Shown here piece by piece: positions 25,305-34,320 of a DNA stretch of 64,000 nt (within the stretch, counting starts at the first letter, position 1; every line of letters starts with the position of its first letter). Below the pieces are notes generated by a model. It ran no database searches. It saw only the letters and a list, made by a program, of their open reading frames with translations, and was not told the DNA's origin. Where the stretch lies: positions 124,001 to 188,000 of the forward strand of contig JAMWZD010000003.1 in assembly GCA_024304995.1 (NCBI GenBank), written 5' to 3'. Made by a program: the position numbers and the translations under genes. This DNA is from Rickettsiales bacterium. GTDB taxonomy: Bacteria > Pseudomonadota > Alphaproteobacteria > Rickettsiales > UBA998.

Positions 25305-26411
25305 ATGGCTTGGTACAATTTTTGGAAATCAGAAGAAGGTAAGATCGAAGATAGTCTTGAACAGATTGAACGATATGAAAGCGCAGTGTCACGTGGAGCT
25401 GGTAGAGAAGCAACAATGGCTTTGAAAGCTCGTGAAGGTCAGCTTAATGAGGAAATTGAAACAGCGCTTGCAAAAGGAACTTCTGCTCAAACGATTATTG
25501 AGCTTTACAGTGGAGACAATAAAGCCGCATTTGAAGAGCGTGTGAACACAATTGCAGACAGGTCTGAAGGAAAAATTGCCGAAGGCTTTGATAAAAATAT
25601 AGAAAAAATTGAAAAGCTTACTGCAAAACTTGAAGAAAATGTTGCAAAGCTTGAATCAGGTGAGTTGCTGCCAGCGCAGGAAGCATCTATTAAAGATCTG
25701 GTTGAGCGCCAGTCTGAACGATTAGAGAAGCTGACAACTAATGTAGAAACATCAAATTTACCAGTTCCAGAAGATAAAGAGACAATATTAGCTGATGCAA
25801 AACAGGCAATAAAAACAGAAAATACGGTTGCGCAACAGCTGGATGGTGAAGCGCAGGCGCGTGAGCAGGCAAACAAAATCAATAATCCGCTAGTGCCTCC
25901 AGCCAATGCCAACGAAGCTGCTGCTGTTGAAGCGGCGGAACAGAAACAAAATGAGAATCCTAAGCAAAACACACCAGCGGCGCAAACAGGCACTATCGCG
26001 TTTGATCCTTCTGTTGTGAATGAAGATGTGCGAAAAATTCAAGGCTTTGTGGGTGCAGGGGCAGATGGTCGTTTGGGTGAAGAAACACTTGCAAAGGTGA
26101 ATGAATTTATGGATTTAGAAGGCGATGCCAAATTCACCAAAGAAACAGGCATTGATGGTGACGCTGTGCTTGCGCGCATTGAAGCCATTCAAAATGAGCC
26201 TGCGTTCCAGAAAATGAAAGAAGCTGGCTTTTCCAAAGATGTGGTTGCCGCAGTGCAGAATGAGCTGGGTCTTAGTGAAGGTGCAAAGCGTGGAAATACG
26301 ATAGGCGCTATGTCTATTGATGAGATAGATGATCTAATTCAGGCGAGAGATGTTCAGAATTTACCAGATGCACGCGAGAAACTGGAAAAAGCGGCAGGAA
26401 TTGGCGGTTAA
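25305..26411 (+). CDS. Coiled-coil protein with peptidoglycan-binding-like C-terminus
   Basis: 368 residues, not recognised overall. Residues 1-225 are acidic, Glu/Ala/Lys-rich and coiled coil, with a Gln/Asn/Pro linker near 200-230. Residues about 232-265 (VRKIQGFVGAGADGRLGEE, then TLAKVNEFM) resemble the PG_binding_1 repeat, which typically reads VrxLQ...G..DG.fG..T..av. The C-terminus is helical. There is no signal peptide or membrane helix. It is preceded by a Pho-box promoter and overlaps the convergent murD by 4 bases. It may be a cytoplasm-made effector or structural protein that acts on murein; that is inference. Confidence 0.7.
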   Translation: MAWYNFWKSEEGKIEDSLEQIERYESAVSRGAGREATMALKAREGQLNEEIETALAKGTSAQTIIELYSGDNKAAFEERVNTIADRSEGKIAEGFDKNIEKIEKLTAKLEENVAKLESGELLPAQEASIKDLVERQSERLEKLTTNVETSNLPVPEDKETILADAKQAIKTENTVAQQLDGEAQAREQANKINNPLVPPANANEAAAVEAAEQKQNENPKQNTPAAQTGTIAFDPSVVNEDVRKIQGFVGAGADGRLGEETLAKVNEFMDLEGDAKFTKETGIDGDAVLARIEAIQNEPAFQKMKEAGFSKDVVAAVQNELGLSEGAKRGNTIGAMSIDEIDDLIQARDVQNLPDAREKLEKAAGIGG

Positions 26412-27823
26412 TCAAGTTTTCTAACAATTTCCTTAAACATCTCCCCGCGCACTTCAAAATTAAGGAACATATCAAAGGATGCAGCAGCAGGGGCAAGCAA
26501 TATGACATTGTTTGTCCCTTTTGCGTTGGCATATGCCACTTTCACTGCGTCTACGAGAGAGCTACATTTATGATGTGGTACATCACCAAGTGTCTGGGCG
26601 AAATTATCAGCGCATTGACCTATCAGATACGCATGGGCAACATTGCCGAATAAGGGTCTGAGTGCTTCTATGCCCCCTTCTTTGGCAACGCCACCGCAAA
26701 TCCAGTGAATGTTTTTATACGTTGCTAAAGACTGCGCGGCGGCTTCCGCGTTGGTGGCTTTGGAGTCATTAACGAAGCGCACATCACCTATCGTGCGTAC
26801 TAATTCCATGCGATGTTCCAGACCTGAAAAGCTGAACATGGCATCGTAAACATCGTGTGGTTCAAACCCGCATTCACGGCACACGGCATAGGCTATCAAT
26901 GTGTTTTGATAGTTATGCGTGCCTTGCAGGTGCTTCAGATTGGCTAATGCAAATTCTTCTATGGCTTGCATTTGCTGTTCTTCGTCATTCTGAACGGAGT
27001 GAAGAATCCATCTATCCGCTTTCGTAAACGTCTCTGGATGCTTCGCTTCGCTCAGCATGACGGGATTTACATCATATAATATATGATTTTCAACGTAATA
27101 GTCAGCATCTTGATGCGTCACAGAAACAGTAATAGCATCTCGTTTTGCCGCAATCTGTTTCGTATATTCATCATCTATGGCGATAATCGCATAGTCAGCA
27201 TCATGCTGCCGCGCAAAAATGCGTTCTTTCGCTGCAATATATCCCGCCATGCCGCCGTGTCTATCCAAATGGTCTGGTGTGATGTTGAGCAGGCAGGCAA
27301 TGTTAATTGCGCCTGCATCCATCAAATCCAACTGGTAAGATGAGAGTTCCAGCACGTAATATGCACCTTGATCAAGCGGTTGCATGGAAAGCGCCGCAGT
27401 GCCAATATTTCCGCCACATTGCACGGTTGCGCCGAGTGATTGCAGACAATGTGCAATCAACGCAGTAGTGGTGGATTTTCCGTTTGTGCCTGTAATGCCG
27501 ATGAAGGTTGCATCTGGCTGCGCTTCCATCAGCAGAGTAATGTCGCATGTAATGCGCACGTGATGTTGCTTTGCAAGTGTTACCACCTCATGCGGGGCAG
27601 GGTGTGTGAGAGGGATTCCAGGGCTTAAAACTAGAACGTCTAGCGCATCCCAGTCCCATTGCTGATAGGGCATTAATGGCAGACTTTCCGTCTCCTGCGC
27701 TTTGTCATCCCATGCAACAACGTTTGCACCGCTTGCTTTCAAGGATGCATAGGTCGCACGACCTGATTTTCCCAAGCCAAATACAGCAATATTTTTGTTT
27801 TTATAGGCAGGACAAAGAATCAT
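26408..27823 (-). CDS. murD: UDP-N-acetylmuramoyl-L-alanine--D-glutamate ligase with in-frame repeat insertion
   Basis: 471 residues from ATG 27823, which overlaps the mraY stop as ATGA, the classical coupling of this pair. It adds D-Glu to UDP-MurNAc-L-Ala in the cytoplasm. The N-terminal Rossmann domain has [14 protein letters not shown], the ATP site is [16 protein letters not shown], then [23 protein letters not shown], the QGTHNYQN motif, [20 protein letters not shown] and [12 protein letters not shown]. Residues 254-281 ([13 protein letters not shown], then [13 protein letters not shown]) are the translation of a palindromic element inserted before the GTHN motif. The rest of the enzyme is intact, so it should remain functional. 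Confidence 0.95.
   Translation of the reverse strand: MILCPAYKNKNIAVFGLGKSGRATYASLKASGANVVAWDDKAQETESLPLMPYQQWDWDALDVLVLSPGIPLTHPAPHEVVTLAKQHHVRITCDITLLMEAQPDATFIGITGTNGKSTTTALIAHCLQSLGATVQCGGNIGTAALSMQPLDQGAYYVLELSSYQLDLMDAGAINIACLLNITPDHLDRHGGMAGYIAAKERIFARQHDADYAIIAIDDEYTKQIAAKRDAITVSVTHQDADYYVENHILYDVNPVMLSEAKHPETFTKADRWILHSVQNDEEQQMQAIEEFALANLKHLQGTHNYQNTLIAYAVCRECGFEPHDVYDAMFSFSGLEHRMELVRTIGDVRFVNDSKATNAEAAAQSLATYKNIHWICGGVAKEGGIEALRPLFGNVAHAYLIGQCADNFAQTLGDVPHHKCSSLVDAVKVAYANAKGTNNVILLAPAAASFDMFLNFEVRGEMFKEIVRKLD
26983..27063 (-). repeat. Palindromic element inserted in frame within murD
   Basis: 81 bp, CGTCATTCTGAACGGAGTGA at one end and CTTCGCTTCGCTCAGCATGA at the other, inverted relative to each other. 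The length is a multiple of three and one reading frame is open, so it adds 27-28 residues to MurD. It behaves like the Rickettsia palindromic elements (RPEs), which insert within coding genes without breaking them. Confidence 0.9.
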
Positions 27824-28902
27824 CTTAGTTTTAAAGTCGAAAGTCCAATAATCGCTAAGATAGAGGCAATAATCCAAAAGCGAATCACCACGGTTGGTTC
27901 TGCCCATCCTTTTTTCTCAAAATGATGGTGAATCGGCGCCATTCGGAAGACGCGTTTGCCTGTCATTTTAAAAGAAGCCACCTGAATGATGACGGATGCG
28001 GCTTCCAGCACGAACAGACCGCCAATAATTGCCAACACCAATTCATGTTTGGTGACCACGGCAATTGCTCCAAGCGCACCGCCAAAAGCGAGACTTCCTG
28101 TATCGCCCATGAAAATCATCGCGGGTGGAGCATTGAACCACAAAAATCCCAAACTTGCGCCCACCAAAGCAGCACAGAACACCGCCAGTTCACCTGCGCC
28201 AGGCACAGGATGAATCTGCAGATATTCAGAGTAAATTGCATTTCCCGTTAAATAGGCAATCAATGCAAAACAGCCTGCCGCAATCATGATTGGAACAATC
28301 GCCAGACCATCCAGCCCATCTGTCAGGTTTACAGCATTAGAAGCACCCACCATCACCAGCATTACGAATGGAAGCCAGAGCCAGCCTAAGTTGGGATACC
28401 AGCTTTTGGTGAAGGGAATGGAAAGGTTGGTCGCGCCTTCACCCATCGTGTTCATCACCCAGATGCCAGCAATTGCAGCAATGCTGAATTGCAGCAGCAA
28501 CTTCATTTTGCCGCGTAAGCCTTTGGTGTTGGCTTTAGTGACTTTCATATAATCATCAATAAAACCAATCGCGCCGAAACCCATTGTCACAATCAGCACT
28601 GCCCAGACATAATCATTCGTTACATCTGACCATAGCAGTGTGGACACGATGACTGAGAGCAAAATCATCACCCCGCCCATTGTGGGCGTGCCTTGCTTTT
28701 GCAGATGGCTCTCAGGACCATCATCGCGGATAGGTTGCCCTTTGCCCTGTTTTGAACGCAGCCAGCGAATCAGCGCAGGACCGAAGATGAAGCTGATAAG
28801 CAGGCTGGTCATCACTGCTCCCCCACTGCGGAAGGTCAGATATTTAAAGAGATTAAAGAGCTGAAACTCATCCGCGAACGGGTATAGCAGGTTATAGAGC
28901 AT
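27820..28902 (-). CDS. mraY: Phospho-N-acetylmuramoyl-pentapeptide-transferase
   Basis: 360 residues with about 10 membrane helices. It transfers phospho-MurNAc-pentapeptide to undecaprenyl phosphate to make lipid I. Motifs: [22 protein letters not shown] with the Asp pair, [14 protein letters not shown], and the late [11 protein letters not shown]. It is translationally coupled to murD (4-base overlap). Upstream is icd rather than murF, so this is a two-gene remnant of the dcw cluster. Confidence 0.97.
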   Translation of the reverse strand: MLYNLLYPFADEFQLFNLFKYLTFRSGGAVMTSLLISFIFGPALIRWLRSKQGKGQPIRDDGPESHLQKQGTPTMGGVMILLSVIVSTLLWSDVTNDYVWAVLIVTMGFGAIGFIDDYMKVTKANTKGLRGKMKLLLQFSIAAIAGIWVMNTMGEGATNLSIPFTKSWYPNLGWLWLPFVMLVMVGASNAVNLTDGLDGLAIVPIMIAAGCFALIAYLTGNAIYSEYLQIHPVPGAGELAVFCAALVGASLGFLWFNAPPAMIFMGDTGSLAFGGALGAIAVVTKHELVLAIIGGLFVLEAASVIIQVASFKMTGKRVFRMAPIHHHFEKKGWAEPTVVIRFWIIASILAIIGLSTLKLR

Positions 28903-28908
28903 AGAAGA

Positions 28909-30348
28909 TTATTCGCCTTGTGATTTTGTGAATCCGTCTTTTCCTTCAAAATCAAATAGATTAATTACCTGCAATATGTCCAGCCCTTTTTCCGCTGCAC
29001 GTGCATTTAATTTTGCAATGTCGCTATAGCTCAGCGTATTGCCTTTGGTGCGGTAACGGCAGCGATATGAATCACTGAAGTTTGGTGCAGTTTCGGTATC
29101 TGGCCAGACTTTCAGACCTTTTGTGGAAATCAGCGCCAGTTCCAGCGTTTCATCCTCAAGTTCTTTCATTGTGTTTCCGAGGCTGTCAATATCTTCATGC
29201 CACCCAATGAACACATCCGCACCTGTGAGCGTTTTCTTGCACGGCGTCATTTTAATATGTTCGCTTGGCTTCTTCGCAGATTTTGGCAACGGCTTAAATT
29301 CTTCTTTTTTGAATTTGGATGGCACTTCGCCCAACCTGTCTACCACAGCCTGTGTAAATTCTTTAGTGCCCAGTGCATCACCTTTGCTCATATCTGAGTG
29401 AATATCACCCGTATGCATACCATCTTCTATTGCTTTCAACCATGCGTTGCGGATGGTGGCTGCCACGTCATTCTGACCAATATGCACCAGCATCATCACT
29501 GCGCCATTGATCAGGCCAGACGGGTTGGCAATATTTTTGCCCGCAATATCAGGGGCGGAGCCGTGAATTGCTTCAAACATGGCAAAATCATCCCCCACGT
29601 TGGAAGACCCTGCCAGCCCGACAGAACCACACACATCTGCTGCAATATCAGAGATAATATCGCCGTATAGATTTTCAGTGACAATCACATCAAACAATTC
29701 AGGCTTGGATGCCACACGCGCCGAACCAATATCAATGATGAAACGGTCTTTTTCAATATCAGGATATTCCGTGCCAACTTGATTAAAGATTTCTGCAAAT
29801 GCGCCATCAGACATTTTCATGATGTTGTCTTTCACCATGCATGTCACTTTTTTGCGACCATTCTGCACCGCATAATCAAAGGCATAGCGGATAATCTTTT
29901 CAGACCCAGAACGTGTGATCACTTTATGCGCGTGATAGGCATCCTGCGTATGGCGATATTCAATCCCTGCATATAGGTCTTCTTCATTCTCGCGTATAAT
30001 GACCATATCCATAATATCGGACATGCCAGACACATATGGTGCGAAAGAGCGGCAAGGGCGGATGTTTGCGTATAAACCCAGTGTTTTGCGGATGGTCACG
30101 TTCAGGCTTTTATAGCCCCCGCCCATAGGCGTGGTTATTGGCGCTTTCAGCAGCAATTTCGTGCGACGCAGCGAATCCCACGCATGTGGCGGAATGCCTG
30201 TGCTGACACCACGATTATAATAGGCTTCGCCTACTTCAATTGTATCAATATTGATATTTGCTTTTGCTTCTTTCAGCACAAACAGCGTTGCGTCCATAAT
30301 TTCAGGACCAATGCCATCACCAAATGCTACTGTAATATCCGTTGCCAT
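28909..30348 (-). CDS. icd: NADP-dependent isocitrate dehydrogenase, alphaproteobacterial/Rickettsia type
   Basis: 479 residues, longer than the E. coli enzyme and matching the two-part Icd of Rickettsia and relatives. It begins ITVAFGDGIGPEIMDATLFV. The substrate and metal regions are LNVTIRKTLGLYANIRP, IIRENEEDLYAGIE, and VTENLYGDIISDIAA, with FEAIHGSAPDIAGKNIANP. A C-terminal extension of about 140 residues (KKTLTGADVFIGWH onwards) is family-specific. It oxidises isocitrate to 2-oxoglutarate in the TCA cycle. The stop lies 6 bases before the mraY start, so all three genes may form one transcript. Confidence 0.95.
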   Translation of the reverse strand: MATDITVAFGDGIGPEIMDATLFVLKEAKANINIDTIEVGEAYYNRGVSTGIPPHAWDSLRRTKLLLKAPITTPMGGGYKSLNVTIRKTLGLYANIRPCRSFAPYVSGMSDIMDMVIIRENEEDLYAGIEYRHTQDAYHAHKVITRSGSEKIIRYAFDYAVQNGRKKVTCMVKDNIMKMSDGAFAEIFNQVGTEYPDIEKDRFIIDIGSARVASKPELFDVIVTENLYGDIISDIAADVCGSVGLAGSSNVGDDFAMFEAIHGSAPDIAGKNIANPSGLINGAVMMLVHIGQNDVAATIRNAWLKAIEDGMHTGDIHSDMSKGDALGTKEFTQAVVDRLGEVPSKFKKEEFKPLPKSAKKPSEHIKMTPCKKTLTGADVFIGWHEDIDSLGNTMKELEDETLELALISTKGLKVWPDTETAPNFSDSYRCRYRTKGNTLSYSDIAKLNARAAEKGLDILQVINLFDFEGKDGFTKSQGE

Positions 30349-30408
30349 AAATATGTTCCGTGTAAAATAATAAGTTATTCGTTACTGACTATTGCATTAC
30401 CGCTTTAT

Positions 30409-30489
30409 CGTCATCCTGAGCGAAGCGAAGGATCCATTTCACCGCTAAACTTTTGCGGCTCTGGATTCTTCACTGCGTTCAGAATGACG
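30409..30489 (-). repeat. Dispersed palindromic element (intergenic, upstream of icd)
   Basis: Opens CGTCATCCTGAGCGAAGCGA and closes TTCACTGCGTTCAGAATGAC, again about 81 bp with inverted arms. It lies between icd and the Pho-box gene at 30643. The rest of 30349-30600 holds no gene I can support. Confidence 0.85.
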
Positions 30490-30603
30490 CAAGCTGGAAT
30501 TTGCAATAATCCCCTAATGTTGTGCTATAATTCTTACTCCTTGTAAAGAACCGAGCATGTATTATGTCGCATATTATTATTTATTTTCTGCTAATATTTC
30601 ATG

Positions 30604-30636
30604 CGTCATGAAACTGTCATCATTTTAGGGTAATAT
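30604..30636 (+). promoter_or_regulatory. Putative Pho box and -10 of the 30643-32772 operon
   Basis: The best Pho box in the window: CGTCATGAAAC (30604-30614) and TGTCATCATTT (30615-30625), with TAATAT at 30631-30636 five bases downstream. The predicted start of transcription falls at or next to the ATG at 30643, so the transcript may be leaderless. Confidence 0.65.
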
Positions 30637-30642
30637 TTAAGT

Positions 30643-31890
30643 ATGGGACTATTTAGCTTTTTTACAAAATCACCAGAAGAACAACAGCAGGCGCTGACGC
30701 AAGGCGCTGCCGAAACGGCAGATAATGTTGCTGGCGGTTTTTTCAGCATGTTATGGGGCGGCATCAAGTTTGTTGGTATGGCATTGCTCGCCATTACAGG
30801 GATTGCGTTTCTTACGGGGAATGGCGATAAAGTGAAGGAAATGTTTGGCGGGCTTGTGAAAGGCGCACAGAATTTGGCTGGTTCAGCAGGTGAGAAACTT
30901 GGAATTACAGAGCAGACTCAGGGAGATAGGGATTTAGGTGCCGATGGATCTACAATAGTTGCGGCAGCCAGCTCTGGTGATCGAACAATTAATACGAAGT
31001 TAGATTTTAAGGAGTACGATCCTGACGCAGCTCCATTTACTAACGATTCATCAAAAGGGGCGTGGGTAACACTAGATTTGGAAGGTAACCCTATTGCAGG
31101 AAACTCAATTGACCGAAAAGGGGATATTATGTCCACAGGTAAACTGGTTTCTGCTGGTGTCATTAAAGAGATGGAAGAAAATGACGACTTACCAGAAGGT
31201 TTTTTGGATGGCTTGAATAATTCACAAACTGTTCAAACAAAATCTGGAAAACGTCCACTGGTTGAAGGGTGGCTGCAAAACTCTAGCAACGAAGCGGCAG
31301 ATCGTGTTTTAAAAGCCGTCGCAGATGAATTGGGTGTTGGACAAGCAGAAGTAATAGATCGTGCTAATAAAATTATTCAAGAAAAATGGGGTATGGATCA
31401 AACGGAAATTGCCAATTTCTCTGGCTTAACAACAAGTTGGGATGGCAGCCAGCATCGTTATGTCCGAGAAGGGGCAGATAGTGCGTCTACTCCAGTGCAG
31501 CTTGCAAGAACGACAGCTATCATCGGTAGTAGATATTCAGATGAACTAGAGCCATATCTATCTGCTGATTTGAGCCACACTGGTCTTGCCAGACACTCGC
31601 AATATGAACTTGCAAAAAGTGGTACTGGTAATGGAGATGAAGACAGAACGTCTGGTATTACCAAATCTATGGTCGGGTATGATAAAGATACAGGCGGCGC
31701 AATTGCGGTGCTTGAGCAGGGAGTTTCTGACTGGTCATCTGCTACGGAATGGCACGCAGCAATTAACAGCGCAAGTAATTCGCTATCACAAACAGCAATT
31801 GCATCAGCAGATGTAGACGCACCAGCTTCACCAGCAACAACGCCACAAGGGCAACAGGGTCAGTCAGCTTCAGCAGCAGTAAGCACTTAA
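30643..31890 (+). CDS. Hypothetical membrane protein, first gene of a Pho-box operon
   Basis: 415 residues, not recognised. A short amphipathic start (MGLFSFFTKSPEEQQQALTQ) precedes one membrane helix at about 30-60 (FFSMLWGGIKFVGMALLAIT). The remainder is soluble: a possible Ser/Asp-rich beta region (120-200), a helical part (200-290, LKAVADELGVGQAEVIDRAN), and an Ala/Gln/Ser-rich C-terminal tail. There is no cleavable signal peptide. It is followed 12 bases later by a gene for a CHAP-like amidase, so the two probably act together, for example as an inner-membrane anchor or delivery partner for a murein hydrolase. That link is inference. Confidence 0.65.
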   Translation: MGLFSFFTKSPEEQQQALTQGAAETADNVAGGFFSMLWGGIKFVGMALLAITGIAFLTGNGDKVKEMFGGLVKGAQNLAGSAGEKLGITEQTQGDRDLGADGSTIVAAASSGDRTINTKLDFKEYDPDAAPFTNDSSKGAWVTLDLEGNPIAGNSIDRKGDIMSTGKLVSAGVIKEMEENDDLPEGFLDGLNNSQTVQTKSGKRPLVEGWLQNSSNEAADRVLKAVADELGVGQAEVIDRANKIIQEKWGMDQTEIANFSGLTTSWDGSQHRYVREGADSASTPVQLARTTAIIGSRYSDELEPYLSADLSHTGLARHSQYELAKSGTGNGDEDRTSGITKSMVGYDKDTGGAIAVLEQGVSDWSSATEWHAAINSASNSLSQTAIASADVDAPASPATTPQGQQGQSASAAVST

Positions 31891-31902
31891 TTTTTATATA
31901 TT

Positions 31903-32772
31903 ATGAACAATGCACCTTTTAACATTATTGATGGGAACATCATCCAGACGGCATTAAATGCTGTTGGACAAAAGGAAACGGATGGCAATAACCGTGGCGC
32001 AATAGTCGATTGGAGCAAGGCAACGGGCTTGCCGTGGTGCGCTGGTTTTGTCTGTGAGGTGTTTGATTCCAGCGGATATGCCGCAGTGTTTGAAGGGTGC
32101 AGCAACAAACTTTATGTGCCAACGGTGATGGAGCATGGCAAAAAGCATGGTATGGGAGATGTGATCGGTGATACCCCTCCTGAAGTTGGGTCAGTTGTCT
32201 CTTTTAAAAATCAAAGCCATATTGGCATTGTGACACGAGTGAATGACGATGGCTCATTTGAAATTACGCAGGGCAACACCTCAAATGCGGTGAAAACTGT
32301 ATCGTACACGATGAAGGATTTTGAGTCAGGGCATCTTGATAAAGAATATATCTCTGCGCTCAAAATGGATGCGTATCTGCAAAAACAGGGAATAGATGTG
32401 CCATCTGTTTCTGGTTCATATGCATTGGCATCGACCAACCTTCCCAACAACAAAGAACTCAAAGAGCAGGTGGAAGAAAATGGCATGGTTGGCGCATATG
32501 ATGCGATAAAAGAGCGTACGCCAGACTTTGTTCCTGAAACGTTCCTTGAATTTGTAGTTGCTTCTATTCTTACTTTATTTGGCATGGAAGACTTAATTCC
32601 GAAATCGGCAGAATATGACCAGAACCTGGGTGCAGGACGCGAAGCGCTGTCACAGGGGGACAAGGTACTATCTGAGCAAAAAGAGCAGGGGCAGGACATA
32701 AGTGAGTCTGAATCTGTGTCGCCGTCTTCCACGCCTACTTCACGAAGCGCGCAATCAGGGCAGTGGTTGTAA
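31903..32772 (+). CDS. CHAP/NlpC-P60-like cysteine peptidoglycan hydrolase
   Basis: 289 residues. Residues 10-130 match the CHAP-like TIGR02594 type of amidase/endopeptidase: a catalytic Cys in LPWCAGFVCEVF (C46, with C51 nearby), VPTVMEHGKKHG, EVGSVVSFKNQSHIGIVTRV (catalytic His at 106) and FEITQGNTSNAV. Such enzymes cut murein stem peptides. There is no signal peptide, so export must be by a partner, a dedicated secretion system, or lysis. The C-terminal half is helical with a hydrophobic patch (FLEFVVASILTLFGM) and a Ser/Gln-rich tail. It is second in the Pho-box operon. Confidence 0.8.
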   Translation: MNNAPFNIIDGNIIQTALNAVGQKETDGNNRGAIVDWSKATGLPWCAGFVCEVFDSSGYAAVFEGCSNKLYVPTVMEHGKKHGMGDVIGDTPPEVGSVVSFKNQSHIGIVTRVNDDGSFEITQGNTSNAVKTVSYTMKDFESGHLDKEYISALKMDAYLQKQGIDVPSVSGSYALASTNLPNNKELKEQVEENGMVGAYDAIKERTPDFVPETFLEFVVASILTLFGMEDLIPKSAEYDQNLGAGREALSQGDKVLSEQKEQGQDISESESVSPSSTPTSRSAQSGQWL

Positions 32773-32781
32773 ACCAACCCC

Positions 32782-32809
32782 TTGCATCTCACACAAAAAT
32801 CCTTATGAT
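32782..32809 (+). promoter_or_regulatory. Probable promoter of purB
   Basis: TTGCAT (32782-32787), a 16-base spacer, then TATGAT (32804-32809). The start of transcription would be near 32816, about 35 bases before the purB ATG. Confidence 0.5.
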
Positions 32810-32850
32810 GCGCCTGTAATTTAAATCATAAAGACACAGGCAGGAAGAGA

Positions 32851-34149
32851 ATGATTCCACGTTATGCGCGCGATGAGATGGTTGCAATTTGGCAACCGCA
32901 GAACAAATTTAACATCTGGTTTGATATTGAAGCGCACGCATGTGATGCGATGGCGGATTTGGGCGTGATTCCGAAAGATGCTGCTAAAGCAATTTGGGCG
33001 GGCAAGCCAGATGCGTGGGACATTGACAAGATTGATGATGTGGAGCGTGTCACCAAACATGATGTGATTGCGTTTTTAACGGTTGCTGCTGAAGGCATTG
33101 GCGAGGAAGCGCGCTTTTTGCATCAGGGGATGACGAGTTCGGACGTGCTGGACACGTGCCTTTCTGTGCAACTGGCGCAGGCGACAGATATTTTACTGGC
33201 GGATATTGATAAATTACTGGATGTGCTGAAAAAACGCGCATTTGAAACAAAAGATATGGTGGCAGTGGGGCGCTCCCACGGCATTCATGCTGAGCCCGTG
33301 ACTATGGGGTTGAAGTTTGCGCGTTTTTATGCAGAGTTTGAGCGCAATAAAGAGCGTTTGCTGGCGGCACGCAAGGACATTGCAACCTGCGCCATCTCAG
33401 GTGCGGTGGGAACATTTGCGAATATTGACCCGCGCGTGGAAGAATATGTAGCTGAGAAATTAGGGCTAGAGCCTGAAACTGTGTCTACGCAAGTGATTCC
33501 GCGTGATCGCCATGCACAATTCTTTGCCACGCTTGGTGTGATTGCGTCTTCCATTGAAAATGTTGCAGTAGAAATTCGTCATTTGCAGCGCACGGAAGTG
33601 TTGGAAGCGGAGGAGTTTTTCTCCAAAGGGCAAAAGGGGTCTTCTGCCATGCCACATAAGCGCAACCCCGTTTTGTCTGAAAATCTTACAGGGCTTGCGC
33701 GTATGGTGCGGTCTTATGCGTTGCCTGCGATGGAAAACGTAGCTTTGTGGCATGAGCGTGATATTTCACATTCATCGGTTGAGCGTTTTATTGCGCCTGA
33801 TGCAACGATTACGCTGGATTTTGCATTAAATCGCCTGATTGGTTTATGTGAGAATTTAGTGGTTTATCCTGAACGCATGTTGGAGAATATGAACAAGCTT
33901 GGCGGACTGGTATTTTCTCAGCGTGTATTGCTGGCGTTGACGCAAGCAGGGGTGAGCCGTGAAGATGCTTACGTATATGTGCAGCGCAACGCAATGAAAG
34001 TCTGGCAGGAAGGCAAGGATTTTATGACGGAACTGCTAAAAGATGGCGATGTTACAAAAGCATTAACAGAAGACGAAATCCGTTCCAAATTTGACCTGTC
34101 GTATCATACAAAGCACGTAGATACTATTTTCAGCCGTATCTTCAAATAA
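32851..34149 (+). CDS. purB: Adenylosuccinate lyase
   Basis: 432 residues. It catalyses two steps of purine synthesis: cleavage of SAICAR and of adenylosuccinate, each releasing fumarate. The fumarase/aspartase family signature appears as GQKGSSAMPHKRNPVLSE, with the catalytic loop Ser. Other landmarks are MIPRYARDEM, HDVIAFL, FLHQGMTSSDVLDT and RSHGIHAEPVTMG with the catalytic His. AGGAAGAG precedes the ATG. It is a single-gene unit upstream of the T4SS block. Confidence 0.97.
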   Translation: MIPRYARDEMVAIWQPQNKFNIWFDIEAHACDAMADLGVIPKDAAKAIWAGKPDAWDIDKIDDVERVTKHDVIAFLTVAAEGIGEEARFLHQGMTSSDVLDTCLSVQLAQATDILLADIDKLLDVLKKRAFETKDMVAVGRSHGIHAEPVTMGLKFARFYAEFERNKERLLAARKDIATCAISGAVGTFANIDPRVEEYVAEKLGLEPETVSTQVIPRDRHAQFFATLGVIASSIENVAVEIRHLQRTEVLEAEEFFSKGQKGSSAMPHKRNPVLSENLTGLARMVRSYALPAMENVALWHERDISHSSVERFIAPDATITLDFALNRLIGLCENLVVYPERMLENMNKLGGLVFSQRVLLALTQAGVSREDAYVYVQRNAMKVWQEGKDFMTELLKDGDVTKALTEDEIRSKFDLSYHTKHVDTIFSRIFK

Positions 34150-34240
34150 AGTCTCATATATTTACACTTATTTAGCGACATTTCGTAATACTCTATACAT
34201 AATAATTAAACTAAAGAATAAATAAAACATAAAGTTTTTC

Positions 34241-34269
34241 TTATAATTTTGTGTAAATTAGGGTATAAT
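34241..34269 (+). promoter_or_regulatory. Promoter of the T4SS block
   Basis: TTATAA (34241-34246), a 17-base spacer, then a perfect TATAAT (34264-34269) in the only sizeable gap before virB3. The whole 172-base gap is AT-rich and holds no gene. Confidence 0.6.
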
Positions 34270-34303
34270 ACATATTATTTACTTTAAAATTTAAGTAATA
34301 TGT
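34270..34303 (+). promoter_or_regulatory. Imperfect inverted repeat at the T4SS transcript start
   Basis: ACATATTA, TTTA, CTT on the left pairs with AAG, TAATATGT on the right, directly after the -10. It could be an operator covering +1 or a leader hairpin just upstream of the GAGGGAA ribosome binding site of virB3. Confidence 0.4.
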
Positions 34304-34320
34304 AAATGTGAGGGAATGTT

